A stretch of DNA of 64,000 nt, taken from VXYL01 sp965200375 (GTDB lineage Bacteria > Pseudomonadota > Gammaproteobacteria > Pseudomonadales > Azotimanducaceae). Below are positions 25,555 through 35,766 of the stretch, piece after piece. Location of the stretch: the NCBI GenBank assembly GCA_965200375.1, contig OZ241353.1, positions 3,286,001 to 3,350,000 on the forward strand, in the 5' to 3' direction. Position 1 is the stretch's first letter; every line of letters starts with the position of its first letter. The position numbers and the translations under genes were made by a program. The notes under the pieces are model-generated. The model was given only the letters and a program-made list of their open reading frames with translations. It had not been told where the DNA came from and did no database searches.

Positions 25555-26886
25555 ATGGGAGATCATGCCGTGGACTACGCTCGGGTCCGCCACTGCACGA
25601 GCGTCGATCAGACGGACCGTCGCGTTCCCGTCAATCTGCGCCAGTCCGGCCCCACGAAGGTGGAGATGCTCATCTCCACCCGGGTGCGCAAGTCGCCCTA
25701 CTGGCACCTCTCCATGGCCGCCGGCTGCTGGCGGGCAACCGTCTACAACCGCGTCTACCACCCCCGGGGCTACGTGCGTCCGGCCGATGGCGGGGCGATG
25801 GTGGAGTACGACGCGCTGGTGAACCACGTGACCATGTGGAACGTGGCCGTGGAGCGGCAGATCCAAGTGAAGGGGCCGGACGCGGAGCGGTTCGTGGACA
25901 CCGTGATCACCCGCGACGCGAAGCGCATCGCGCCCATGCACGGCAAGTACGTGATCCTCTGCAACGAGGCCGGCGGCGTGCTGAACGACCCGGTGCTGCT
26001 GCGCGTGGCCGAGGACGAGTTCTGGTTCTCGCTCTCCGACAGCGACCTCGAGTGGTGGCTGCGGGGCGTCAACGTCGGGCTGCGGATGAACGTCTCCATC
26101 GCCGAGATCGACGTGGCGCCGGTGCAGATCCAAGGCCCCAAGTCCGAGGACCTGATGGCGGACCTGTTCGGCGACGAGGTGCGGCAGTTGCCGTTCTACG
26201 GGCTGCTCGCCGGGCAGGTGCGGGACCGCGACGTGATCGTCTCGCAGACCGGCTTCACCGGCGAGAAGGGCTACGAGATCTACCTCAAGGACGCGACGCT
26301 GCACGCCGAGGATCTCTGGGACGCCGTGCTGGCCGCCGGCAAGCCCCACCAGCTGATGGTGATCGCCCCCGCCCACCATCGGCGCATCGCCGCCGGCATT
26401 CTCTCCTGGGGGCAGGACATGGACCAGGAGACGCTGCCGTTCCAGTGCAACCTCGGCTACCAGGTGCCCCGGCGCAAGGCCACGGACTACATCGGCAAGC
26501 CGGCGCTGGAGGCGGCCCGGGCCGCCATCGAAGCCGGCAAGCCGCCGTTCCGCAACGTGCTGGTGGGCATGGTGTTCGGCGGCGCTCCAGTGACGGACTA
26601 CGCCAACGACTTCTGGCTGGTGAGCCGGGCGGAGGGCGGCGATCCGGTGGGCTACGTCACCTCGCCGTGGTACTCGCCGGAGCTCGAAACCAACATCGCC
26701 CTCGGCTACGTGCCCTGGGAGATGCGCGCCCTGGGTACCCGGCTGCGGGTCGCGCTGCCGCCGATCTACCAGGACGGCAGCGGCACCGAGGCGGCCGGCG
26801 AGGTGGTGGAAGTGCCGTTCCGGCCCTCCGTGAACCCCAATACCCGGGAAGTGGTCCGCGCCAAGGGCCGCGACAGCGCGGAGTAG
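25555..26886 (+). CDS. GcvT-superfamily, DmdA-like tetrahydrofolate-dependent demethylase
   Basis: The 443-residue protein belongs to the aminomethyltransferase fold. Features include VTMWNVAVERQIQVKGPDAE, LLRVAEDEFWFSLSDSDLEWW and VIVSQTGFTGEKGYEIYL. The pattern of the first two is closer to DMSP demethylase (DmdA) than to GcvT of glycine cleavage, although the length exceeds the DmdA norm of about 370. It should move a methyl group from an N- or S-methylated substrate to tetrahydrofolate. A clear ribosome site (AGGAGG) precedes ATG 25555. Substrate is unproven: DMSP, glycine betaine or an aromatic methyl ether are candidates. Confidence 0.78.
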   Translation: MGDHAVDYARVRHCTSVDQTDRRVPVNLRQSGPTKVEMLISTRVRKSPYWHLSMAAGCWRATVYNRVYHPRGYVRPADGGAMVEYDALVNHVTMWNVAVERQIQVKGPDAERFVDTVITRDAKRIAPMHGKYVILCNEAGGVLNDPVLLRVAEDEFWFSLSDSDLEWWLRGVNVGLRMNVSIAEIDVAPVQIQGPKSEDLMADLFGDEVRQLPFYGLLAGQVRDRDVIVSQTGFTGEKGYEIYLKDATLHAEDLWDAVLAAGKPHQLMVIAPAHHRRIAAGILSWGQDMDQETLPFQCNLGYQVPRRKATDYIGKPALEAARAAIEAGKPPFRNVLVGMVFGGAPVTDYANDFWLVSRAEGGDPVGYVTSPWYSPELETNIALGYVPWEMRALGTRLRVALPPIYQDGSGTEAAGEVVEVPFRPSVNPNTREVVRAKGRDSAE

Positions 26887-26888
26887 TC

Positions 26889-27803
26889 TTGGCGCTCGCC
26901 GCAGCGGCCGAGGCGCGGGTGCATCCCGGGACGCGGCCCGCTGCCGGTGCCGTCGACAGCCCGCAGTCGCTGGCGGCTGGCGCATCCGTGGAAGCGACGC
27001 CGCGGCAGCTGGCGGCCGTGGGCGACTCGAGGGCGCTGCTGCGGCCGGGCACCGAGGTCTATCTGCCGTCGCCAGCCGGCGCCGACTGGCCCGGCACCGT
27101 GGCTGCCTGCCGCCAGCTGCGGCGGCAGGGCATGAAGCCGGTGCCGCACCTGGCGGCGCGGGCGCTTGCCAGCAGCGCCGAACTCGAGGCGCGGCTTGCG
27201 GACCTTGCCGAGGCCGAGGTCTCGGCGGTGCTGCTGATCGCCGGCGATGCGCGGCGGGCCGCCGGGCCCTTCGCGGACACCCTCGGGGTTCTCGACACCG
27301 GCAGCCTGGCGAGGCAGGGGATCAAGGATCTGCGCGTCGCCGTCCACCCCGAAGGGCACCCGGTGGCCGGCAGGGCGGAACTCTCCCGGGCGCTCGCCGC
27401 CAAAGTCGCCTACGCCAGGCGCACCGGCACGCGGCTGCTGCTGGTCTCCCAGTTCGCCTTCTCCGCCACGGCCGTGCTGTCGTGGCGGCGGGCTTTGGCG
27501 GGCGCAGATGCGCCGCCGCTGCGGGTCGGGCTGCCGGGGCCGAGCAGCATGCGTCGGGCGCTCGCCTACGCGGTCCGCTGCGGCGTCGGTTCCTCGGCGA
27601 AAGCGCTGCTGCGCCGCCCGGAGCTGGCCCGGCTGGCCGGCGGCTGGTCGCCGGACGCGATGCTGGAGGACTTGGCAGCCTGCGCGGACGCCGCCTCGCC
27701 GTTGGCTGGCATCCACCTGTTCTGCTTCGGCGGCTTGCCGGCCGCGGCGCAGTGGCTCCGGGAACGCGCCTGCGGCGAGGCATCGCTTCGGCGGCTACAG
27801 TAG
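26889..27803 (+). CDS. Methylenetetrahydrofolate reductase-like protein
   Basis: The 304-residue product matches the MTHFR barrel in SVEATPRQL, the PGTEVYLPSPAGADWPGTVAACRQL segment, and LLIAGD. It is about the usual size of MetF, with a start at TTG 26889 or GTG 26919. It lies 2 bases after the DmdA-like gene, so it is surely co-transcribed. In methyl-catabolic clusters such proteins are thought to oxidise 5-methyl-THF to methylene-THF, the reverse of the biosynthetic direction. That direction is inference here. Confidence 0.8.
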   Translation: MALAAAAEARVHPGTRPAAGAVDSPQSLAAGASVEATPRQLAAVGDSRALLRPGTEVYLPSPAGADWPGTVAACRQLRRQGMKPVPHLAARALASSAELEARLADLAEAEVSAVLLIAGDARRAAGPFADTLGVLDTGSLARQGIKDLRVAVHPEGHPVAGRAELSRALAAKVAYARRTGTRLLLVSQFAFSATAVLSWRRALAGADAPPLRVGLPGPSSMRRALAYAVRCGVGSSAKALLRRPELARLAGGWSPDAMLEDLAACADAASPLAGIHLFCFGGLPAAAQWLRERACGEASLRRLQ

Positions 27804-27846
27804 CGCTTCCCGGCCGCCGTACGAACGTTCCAGCAGGGAGAAGAAC

Positions 27847-29532
27847 ATGCCGTCCCCAGCAGCCGCCTTGCCGCGCGCAGCCAGCGACGCGGAAATCGCC
27901 GCCGGCGTCCGGCTGACGCCGATTGCCGATCTGGCTCGGCAGCGGTTCGGCGGCATTGCCGAGCACATCCTCCCCTACGGCCGCTACAAGGCCAAAGTGC
28001 CCTTGGCGGCGCTGCCGGACGGCGCCGCCGCCAAGCGGGGCAAGCTGGTGCTGGTTACCGCCATCTCGCCGACGCCGGCGGGGGAGGGCAAGACCACCAC
28101 CAGCATCGGCCTCGCCGATGCCTTGAACGCGCTCGGCCGGGACGCCGTCGCCTGCCTGCGCGAACCCTCCCTCGGTCCCTGCTTCGGCATGAAGGGCGGC
28201 GCCACCGGCGGCGGCTGGGCGCAGATCGCCCCGCTGGCGGACATCAACCTGCACTTCAACGGCGACATCCACGCCGTCACCGCGGCCAACAATCTGTTGG
28301 CCGCCATGCTGGACAACCACCTGTACTGGGGCAACGCCTTGGACATCGATCCGGAGGCCATCGGCTGGCGCCGGGCCCTGGACCTGAACGACCGCGCGCT
28401 GCGCACGGTGGGCACCACCATCCGCCGGCAGCAGCGCGAGAGCGGCTTCGACATCACCGCCGCTTCGGAGATCATGGCCGTGCTGTGCTTGGCGGCCGAT
28501 CCCGCGGACTTGCAGCGCCGCCTCGCTGCCCTGGTGCTCGGCCGCCGCCGCGACGGCACGCCGGTGAAGGCCGGGGACCTCGGTGCCGAGGGGGCGCTGG
28601 CGGCGCTGCTGCAGGACGCGCTGCAGCCCAACCTCGTGCAGACCCTCGAGGGCAACCCCGCCTTCGTCCACGGCGGCCCCTTCGCCAACATCGCCCACGG
28701 CTGCAACACCGTGGTGGCCACCCGGGCCGCTCTGGGGCTGGCGGACATCGTGGTCACGGAAGCTGGTTTCGGGGCGGATCTCGGCGCCGAGAAGTTCCTC
28801 GACATCAAGTGCCGCCAGTCCGGCCTGCGCCCGGATGCCGTGGTGCTGGTCTGCACCGCCCGCGCCCTCAAGATGCACGGCGGCGCCGCCCAGGAGGAGC
28901 TGGCGACGCCGTCGCCGGAGCGGGTGCGGGCCGGAGCGGCGAACCTGGCGCGGCACATCGCCAATTTGCAGCAGTTCGGCTTGCAGCCGGTGGTGGCCGT
29001 GAACCGCTTCTCGGCGGACACGGATGCCGAGATCGCCGCGGTAGAAGCCGCCGCCGCCGAACTTGGCACGGAGGCGGTGGCGGCCACCCACTGGGCCGAC
29101 GGCGGCGCCGGCGCGACGGCCCTTGGCGAAGCCGTGCTGCGGCGGCTCGAATCGCCGGCGGCGGTGGAGCTTCTCTATCCGGACGCCATGCCGCTGCCGG
29201 AGAAGCTGCGCACGGTTGCCACCCGCATCTACGGCGCCGCGGACATCGAACTGGCGCCGGCGGCAGCGCAGGAACTCGACACCCTCGCCAGCCTCGGCTA
29301 CGACCGCCTGCCGGTGTGCATCGCCAAGACGCAGTACAGCTTCTCCGCGGACCCGAAGGCCCTCGGCGCCCCGAGCGGCCACACGCTGCCGGTGCGGGAG
29401 GTGCGCCTCGCCGCTGGCGCCGGCTTCGTGGTGGCGATCTGCGGCGCCGTCATGACCATGCCGGGGCTGCCGCGCCGGCCGGCCGCGCTGGACATCGGCC
29501 TGGACGCCAGCGGCACCGTCGTCGGCCTGTAG
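27847..29532 (+). CDS. fhs: Formate-tetrahydrofolate ligase
   Basis: Fhs interconverts 10-formyl-THF plus ADP and formate plus ATP. The 561-residue length is normal for bacteria. The ATP-binding loop TPAGEGKTTTSIGLADAL (about residues 76-93), CLREPSLGPCFGMKGGATGGG, and GGPFANIAHGCN are hallmark segments. ATG 27847 has GGGAGAAGA just upstream. Placed with demethylases and no glycine cleavage operon, it probably runs in the formate-releasing direction and yields ATP. The next gene begins 31 bases later. Confidence 0.96.
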   Translation: MPSPAAALPRAASDAEIAAGVRLTPIADLARQRFGGIAEHILPYGRYKAKVPLAALPDGAAAKRGKLVLVTAISPTPAGEGKTTTSIGLADALNALGRDAVACLREPSLGPCFGMKGGATGGGWAQIAPLADINLHFNGDIHAVTAANNLLAAMLDNHLYWGNALDIDPEAIGWRRALDLNDRALRTVGTTIRRQQRESGFDITAASEIMAVLCLAADPADLQRRLAALVLGRRRDGTPVKAGDLGAEGALAALLQDALQPNLVQTLEGNPAFVHGGPFANIAHGCNTVVATRAALGLADIVVTEAGFGADLGAEKFLDIKCRQSGLRPDAVVLVCTARALKMHGGAAQEELATPSPERVRAGAANLARHIANLQQFGLQPVVAVNRFSADTDAEIAAVEAAAAELGTEAVAATHWADGGAGATALGEAVLRRLESPAAVELLYPDAMPLPEKLRTVATRIYGAADIELAPAAAQELDTLASLGYDRLPVCIAKTQYSFSADPKALGAPSGHTLPVREVRLAAGAGFVVAICGAVMTMPGLPRRPAALDIGLDASGTVVGL

Positions 29533-29563
29533 CGGCCGTGAACCGCCTCCCGAAGGCAGCGCC

Positions 29564-32014
29564 ATGACCGAGACCGCCCGCGTAGTCGTCGTCGGCGGCG
29601 GCGTGGTCGGCGTCTCCACCCTCTACCACCTCGCCCGCAAGGGCTGGCGAGACGTGCTGCTGCTGGAACGCAAGGAGCTCACCGCCGGCGTCACCTGGCA
29701 CGCTGCTGGCTTGCTGCCGCTCTTCAACATGAGCTACTCGGTGGGCCAGCTGCACAAGTACTCGGTGCAGCTGTACCGGGCCTTGGAGGCGGAGACCGGC
29801 CAGGACATCGGCCTGCGCCTGGTGGGCAACATCCGCCTGGCGACGACGCCGGAGCGCATGGACGAGTACCGCCAGTACGCCGGCGTGGCGGCCACCATCG
29901 GCGTCGAGGTGGAGTTCCTGACGCCGGAGCAGGTGCTCGAACTCTGGCCGCTGGCGGTGCGCGACGGCCTGCTCGGCGCCATTCGCCACCCCCAGGACGG
30001 CTACGTGCAGCCGGCGGACCTGACCCAGGCGCTGGCCCGGGGCGCCCGGGCCCGAGGGGCCGAAATCCGGCGCCGGACCACGGTGACCGCCATCGAACGC
30101 ACCGGCGGCGAGTGGCTGGTGACGACGGATCGCGGCCAGGTGCGGTGCGAGCACGTGGTCGCCGCCACCGGTGCCTTCGCCCGCCGCACCGGTGCGATGG
30201 CGGGCCTCGACGTGCCGGTGCTGCCGGTGCAGCACCAGTACATCGTCACGGAACCGCATGCGGAGATCCAGGCGCGGCAGCGCCAAGGGCTGCCGGAGAT
30301 GGGCGTGCTGCGCGAATCCGACGGCTCCTGGTACATGCGCGAAGAAGCCGGCGGCCTGCTGCTGGGCCCCTACGAGCAGGGTGCGCCAGCGTGCTATCCG
30401 GACGGTCCGGACCCCGAGAGCGAGTACGAGCTGTTCGACGCCGACCTCGACCGCCTGGCGCCGCACGTCGAGTCCGCCATTCGCCGGGTGCCGGCCTTCG
30501 GCGAACTGGGCGTCAAGCAAGTGTTCAACGGCGCCATTCCCTACACGCCGGACGGCAGCCCCATCGTCGGCCCGGCCTGGGACCTGCCGAACTTCTGGCT
30601 CAACGAGGGCCACAGCTTCGGCATCACGGCCGCCGGCGGCGCCGGCTGGCAGCTCGCGGAGTGGATCGTCGATGGCGAGCCCACCATCGACATGCTCGGC
30701 GTCGATCCCCGGCGCTTCGGCCCCTACGCCACCCGGGCCTACTTGAAAGCCAAGAACGAAGAAGCGTACGCCAACGTCTTCACCGTCCACTACCCGGACG
30801 AAGAGCGCCCCGCCGGTCGTCCGGCGCGCACCGCGCCCTGCTACGAACGCATGCGCGGGCTCGGCGCCGTGTTCGGGCAGAAGTTCGGCTGGGAGCGCCC
30901 CAACTGGTTCGCGCCCAAGGGCGCGGAACAGGCCGACCACTGGTCCTTCCGCCGCTCGCGCTGGTTCGAGCCGGTGGGCGCAGAGTGCCGCAACGTGCGC
31001 GACAACGTGGGCCTCCTGGACATGACCGCCTTCGCCAAGGCGCGGGTGCAGGGGCCGGGCGCCGCGGCGTTCCTCGACGCGCTGGTGGCGAACCGCCTGC
31101 CGCGCACGGGGCGCGTGGGCCTCTGCCATGCGCTCAACGCCCGTGGCGGCGTCCACTCGGAGTTCACCATCCACCGGGAGGCCGCGGATCGCTTCTACCT
31201 CGTCTCCGCCGGTGCCTACGCGCGCCTGGACCACGACTGGCTGCGGCGCTCGCTGCCCGCCGACGGATCTGTGCGCTTCGAGGACCTGACTTCGTCGATG
31301 GGCGTGCTGGTGGTGGCGGGGCCGAAATCCCGGGAGCTGCTGACCCGGGTGTGCGAGGCGGACCTCGGCAACGCGGCCTTCCCTTGGCTCGCGGGCCGGG
31401 ACGCCACGGTGGGACTGGCGCCAGCGAAGCTCTTGCGGCTCAACTTCGTCGGCGAGCTGGGCTGGGAGATCCACCACGGCATCGAGTACCAGAACGCCAT
31501 CTTCGATGCGCTGATGGCCGCTGGGAGCGATCTCGGCCTCGCGCCCTTCGGCATCCGCGCCATGGACGCGCTGCGCCTGGAGAAGTCCTACCGCATGGTG
31601 GGCACGGAACTGTCCATCGAATACGCGGCCCTGGAATCCGGCTTGCACAGGTTCGTGGCTCTGGACAAGGGCGACTTCGTCGGCCGCGCCGGACTTCTCG
31701 CCTGGCAGCAGCGCGGCTTCGGCAACGCCCTTGTGACCCTGGCCGTCGACGGCCCCGAGGATGCGGACCCGATCGGCAACAACCCGCTGTACCTGGGCAC
31801 CGAGATGGTGGGGCGCTCCACCTCCGGCGGCTACGGCTTCCGGGTGGAACGTTCCCTGGCGCTGGCGATGGTGCGGCCGGAACTGGCCGCGCAAGGGACG
31901 GAACTCGAGATCGACATCCTCGGCGGTCGCCATCCTGCCAAGGTGGTGGGGGAGAGCCCGTGGGACCCGGGCAACCAGCGCTTGCGGACCGGGGACGCCA
32001 CAGCCGACGTCTGA
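29564..32014 (+). CDS. Dimethylglycine/sarcosine dehydrogenase family flavoprotein
   Basis: The 816-residue protein has an N-terminal FAD oxidoreductase with the Rossmann loop VVVVGGGVVGVSTLYHLA and the histidine of AGVTWHAAGL (His46), the expected site of covalent FAD attachment. The C-terminal half (from about 430) is a GcvT-like tetrahydrofolate domain ending in a GcvT C-terminal barrel. The family oxidises dimethylglycine or sarcosine and passes the released formaldehyde unit to THF as methylene-THF. It closes the one-carbon run and shares its logic with the DmdA-like, MTHFR-like and Fhs genes. The exact amine substrate is not determinable. Confidence 0.9.
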   Translation: MTETARVVVVGGGVVGVSTLYHLARKGWRDVLLLERKELTAGVTWHAAGLLPLFNMSYSVGQLHKYSVQLYRALEAETGQDIGLRLVGNIRLATTPERMDEYRQYAGVAATIGVEVEFLTPEQVLELWPLAVRDGLLGAIRHPQDGYVQPADLTQALARGARARGAEIRRRTTVTAIERTGGEWLVTTDRGQVRCEHVVAATGAFARRTGAMAGLDVPVLPVQHQYIVTEPHAEIQARQRQGLPEMGVLRESDGSWYMREEAGGLLLGPYEQGAPACYPDGPDPESEYELFDADLDRLAPHVESAIRRVPAFGELGVKQVFNGAIPYTPDGSPIVGPAWDLPNFWLNEGHSFGITAAGGAGWQLAEWIVDGEPTIDMLGVDPRRFGPYATRAYLKAKNEEAYANVFTVHYPDEERPAGRPARTAPCYERMRGLGAVFGQKFGWERPNWFAPKGAEQADHWSFRRSRWFEPVGAECRNVRDNVGLLDMTAFAKARVQGPGAAAFLDALVANRLPRTGRVGLCHALNARGGVHSEFTIHREAADRFYLVSAGAYARLDHDWLRRSLPADGSVRFEDLTSSMGVLVVAGPKSRELLTRVCEADLGNAAFPWLAGRDATVGLAPAKLLRLNFVGELGWEIHHGIEYQNAIFDALMAAGSDLGLAPFGIRAMDALRLEKSYRMVGTELSIEYAALESGLHRFVALDKGDFVGRAGLLAWQQRGFGNALVTLAVDGPEDADPIGNNPLYLGTEMVGRSTSGGYGFRVERSLALAMVRPELAAQGTELEIDILGGRHPAKVVGESPWDPGNQRLRTGDATADV

Positions 32015-32325
32015 GGCGTCTTCTGCGTTGTGTCGATCGCCGGCCAGACTGGTCGTCCTGCACTATGCTTGCTAGGCGCGGCGCAGAGCTGCCGGCGCCT
32101 GCCCGGCCGGCAGGACCCCACGAGGCGAGCATGGCGGGAATCCGCATCTCCACGGGCGGCACGGCTGCCTCCCGATATCCGCCCCGGTGCGAATTGCTGC
32201 CACCGGAGGCGTTTCCGGATACGCGACCGGACCCGGCGGAGCGCGAGGCCGTGGACGGCGCCGCCCCAGAGGATACGAGCGCGAACAGCCGCTCCCCGGC
32301 TGGCACCGGGCTGAGGCGGCACACC
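32015..32325. other. Intergenic region without a recognised gene
   Basis: These 311 bases separate the flavoprotein and DUF2807 genes. An open frame continues upstream from the DUF2807 ATG, but its residues are proline- and arginine-rich with no conserved pattern, and it precedes a complete lipoprotein signal peptide. A TATGCT at 32064-32069 could be a -10 but has no good -35. I see no RNA gene or repeat. Confidence 0.5.
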
Positions 32326-33138
32326 ATGCAGCGGTTCCCCTTCGCGATCGGCGCTGTCGCCTTGACGACGGGCCTGGCAGTGTCCGGCTGCTTCACCAAC
32401 GACGCTTCCGGAGTGGTGGCGTTGCGCGACTATCCCCTCGCATCCACGCCGTTCACGGCGGTGGTCTTGAACGGCGAGGGGCAGGTGTCCATTGCGCCCG
32501 GGAACTACGCCCTGACGGTATCCGCCGAGGAGGACGTGCTGCCGTCGGTGCGCGTGGAGGTGCGCATGCAGCGGAGCGGCGCCGTGCTGGTGCTTGGGCG
32601 CAACGTGGACTGGTTCGACGGCGTTCGCGCCACGGTGCCGATCCAGTTTCGGGTGACGATGCCGCGCCTCGAGGCGATCTCCGTGGCTGGCCCGGGTTCC
32701 GTGGCGGCCCGAGGCTTCAAGACGGACGGCACGTTGCGGGTGGCGGCCGCCGGCGCCGGCCATGCGCGGTTGGTGGATGTCGAAGCAGCGGAACTGGCGG
32801 TAGCGGCCGAAGGCGCGAGCCGCGTCGTCACCAGCGCCGTGGGCGCCGACGCCGTGCGCTACCTGCTGCGCGGTTCGGCCCGGGTCACCGCCGCCGGCAC
32901 GGCGCAACGGGTCGAAGTGGACATCGGCGGCGCCGGACTCTTCCGCGGCAGCGAGCTGCGCACGGAGGAGGCCACGGTTGAAGTCACTGGCGCCGGCCAG
33001 GCATTCGTTTGGGCGGAGGCGCAACTGCGCGCCGATGTCGCTGGCGTCGGCCGCATCCACTACCGCGGCGCACCGAGCATCGCCAAGACCCTGCAACGCC
33101 AGGGCCAGCTGCTGGCCATCGACGCCCAGGATGCCTGA
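32326..33138 (+). CDS. DUF2807 (head GIN domain) lipoprotein
   Basis: The 270-residue protein starts with a lipoprotein signal (lipobox LAVSGC, Cys22). The mature part is a repetitive beta sheet in which strands alternate between charged and small residues, for example ISVAGPGSVAARG, VDIGGAGLFRGSEL and VEVTGAGQAFVWAEAQL. This repeated GAG/GPG pattern is characteristic of DUF2807, a right-handed beta-helix found in cell-surface proteins of unknown role. It is probably tethered to the outer membrane. Its stop lies just before queA, though the two functions appear unrelated. Confidence 0.82.
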   Translation: MQRFPFAIGAVALTTGLAVSGCFTNDASGVVALRDYPLASTPFTAVVLNGEGQVSIAPGNYALTVSAEEDVLPSVRVEVRMQRSGAVLVLGRNVDWFDGVRATVPIQFRVTMPRLEAISVAGPGSVAARGFKTDGTLRVAAAGAGHARLVDVEAAELAVAAEGASRVVTSAVGADAVRYLLRGSARVTAAGTAQRVEVDIGGAGLFRGSELRTEEATVEVTGAGQAFVWAEAQLRADVAGVGRIHYRGAPSIAKTLQRQGQLLAIDAQDA

Positions 33139-33142
33139 CGCC

Positions 33143-34135
33143 ATGCGGACGTCGGACTTCGCCTTCGAGCTGCCGTCGGCGCAGATCGCCCAAGAGCCCT
33201 TGCCGACGCGATCCGCCAGCCGCCTGCTGGTGCTCAAGGATGGTGCCATCGCCCACCGTCGCTTTCCGGCCGTCGAGCAGCTGCTGGCGCCGGGCGACTT
33301 GCTGGTGGTGAACGACACCCGGGTGCTGAAGGCGCGGCTGCTCGGCCGCAAGGACAGCGGCGGCGCCGTGGAGGTGCTCGTCGAACGCCTGGCCGGGGAG
33401 CGGGAGGCGCTCTGCCAGGTGCGCGCCAGCAAGCCGCCGGCGCCTGGACGGCACCTCGTCCTCGGCGGCCAGCAGGTGCTGGTGGCGGGCCGCTGCGGGC
33501 GCTTCCACCGTCTCGCTTTTGGTGCGTCGGTGGCCGAGTTCCTCGAACGCCACGGGCAGGTGCCGCTGCCGCCCTACATCGACCGGGGGCCGGAGGCGCA
33601 GGACCAGGAACGCTACCAGACGGTCTACGCAAGAGCGCCAGGGGCCGTAGCGGCGCCCACTGCCGGCCTGCACTTCGACGGCAAGCTGTTGGCGAAGCTC
33701 GCGGCCAGGGGCGTGGACATGGCGACGGTGACGCTGCACATCGGCGCCGGCACTTTCGCGCCGGTGCAGAGCGCCGACCCCCGGGATCACGTCATGCACG
33801 CCGAGCGCTACGAGGTGCCGGCGGCCACCCGGACCGCCGTGGACGCCTGCCGGGGCCGCATCGTGGCGGTGGGCACCACGGTGGTGCGAACTCTGGAGGC
33901 CGCCGCGGCGAGCGGCGCGGACCAAGGCGAGACGCGCCTCTACATCCTGCCCGGCTACCGCTTCCGCGTAGTCGACGCGCTGGTGACCAACTTCCACCTG
34001 CCGGCATCCACGCTGCTGATGCTGGTCTCGGCGTTTGCCGGCACGGCCGCGGTGCACCGCGCCTACCGTGCGGCCGTGGACCGCGGCTACCGCTTCTACA
34101 GCTACGGCGACGCCATGTACTGCGAACGGGCGTGA
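33143..34135 (+). CDS. queA: S-adenosylmethionine:tRNA ribosyltransferase-isomerase
   Basis: QueA adds the ribosyl part of SAM to preQ1 in tRNA to form epoxyqueuosine. The 330-residue protein contains the family start MRTSDFAFELPSAQIAQEPL, NDTRVLKARL, PPYIDR, and the segment TAGLHFDGKLL followed by THIGAGTF-like TLHIGAGTFAPV. ATG 33143 matches the typical N-terminus; ATG 33131 is four codons earlier. The last codons overlap the start of an 18-base tandem repeat that runs to the tgt start. It works in sequence with Tgt downstream. Confidence 0.95.
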   Translation: MRTSDFAFELPSAQIAQEPLPTRSASRLLVLKDGAIAHRRFPAVEQLLAPGDLLVVNDTRVLKARLLGRKDSGGAVEVLVERLAGEREALCQVRASKPPAPGRHLVLGGQQVLVAGRCGRFHRLAFGASVAEFLERHGQVPLPPYIDRGPEAQDQERYQTVYARAPGAVAAPTAGLHFDGKLLAKLAARGVDMATVTLHIGAGTFAPVQSADPRDHVMHAERYEVPAATRTAVDACRGRIVAVGTTVVRTLEAAAASGADQGETRLYILPGYRFRVVDALVTNFHLPASTLLMLVSAFAGTAAVHRAYRAAVDRGYRFYSYGDAMYCERA

Positions 34136-34220
34136 CCGTGGAACGGGCGCGACTGTGCGAACGGGCACGCCCGCATAGGCGGGCACGACCGCGTGAGCGG
34201 TCACGACCGCGTGAGCGGTC
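34121..34220 (+). repeat. Degenerate 18-base tandem array from queA 3' end to tgt start
   Basis: About 5.5 units of 18 bases (one is 17) begin in the last queA codons and end three bases before the tgt start. The last three are hairpins: GCCCGC-ATAG-GCGGGC at 34169-34184, and GACCGC-GTGA-GCGGTC twice at 34187-34202 and 34205-34220. The latter two have GNRA-type tetraloops. The last hairpin would sit where the ribosome binding site of tgt is expected. Confidence 0.85.
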
Positions 34221-34223
34221 GCC

Positions 34224-35320
<1,097 letters not shown>

Positions 35321-35324
<4 letters not shown>

Positions 35325-35653
35325 ACGAATTGCCTGCGCTCGCCCTTGCCGCCGCGCCCGGCGGCGCTTCGTCGTGGACCATGTTCCTGTTCCTCGGCGG
35401 CTTCGCCCTGATCTTCTACTTCATGATCTTCCGACCGCAGAGCAAGCGGCGCAAGGAACACCAGGCGTTGGTGTCCGGCCTCTCCAAAGGCGACGAGGTG
35501 GTCACCGTCGGCGGCATCGCCGGCGCCGTCACCAAGGTGGAGGACGACTTCGTGAAGGTGAGCATCGCCAGCAACGTCGAGATCCGCGTCCAGAAGAGCT
35601 CGGTCGGCGCCTCGCTGCCCAAGGGAACGCTGAAGTCCCTGGAAGAGAAGTAG
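35321..35653 (+). CDS. yajC: Preprotein translocase subunit YajC
   Basis: YajC is a small inner-membrane partner of SecDF. The 110-residue product has one membrane helix (FLFLGGFALIFYFMIFRPQ) followed by KRRKEH and a small beta domain with GDEVVTVGGIAGAVTKVEDDFV, all typical. Start TTG 35321 overlaps the tgt stop; a second TTG lies three codons later. It is followed after 113 bases by secD. Confidence 0.94.
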
Positions 35654-35766
35654 ACGCGGCGGTCCGGGCGGCAGCGCCCTTGGTCGCGCTTCAAGCGTCG
35701 TCTTGAAACCAGCTCGAAGCGACACCACCTAGTGTTCCGACGCCAGCCCTTCGTTGGAGGGAACCC

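Noticed and set aside
32030..32314. Open frame upstream of the DUF2807 gene
   Set aside because: No conserved pattern, no ribosome site, and composition is typical of GC-rich non-coding sequence.
34121..34220. CRISPR-like appearance of the 18-base array
   Set aside because: The units are contiguous with no spacers, are too short and diverge gradually. It is a tandem repeat.
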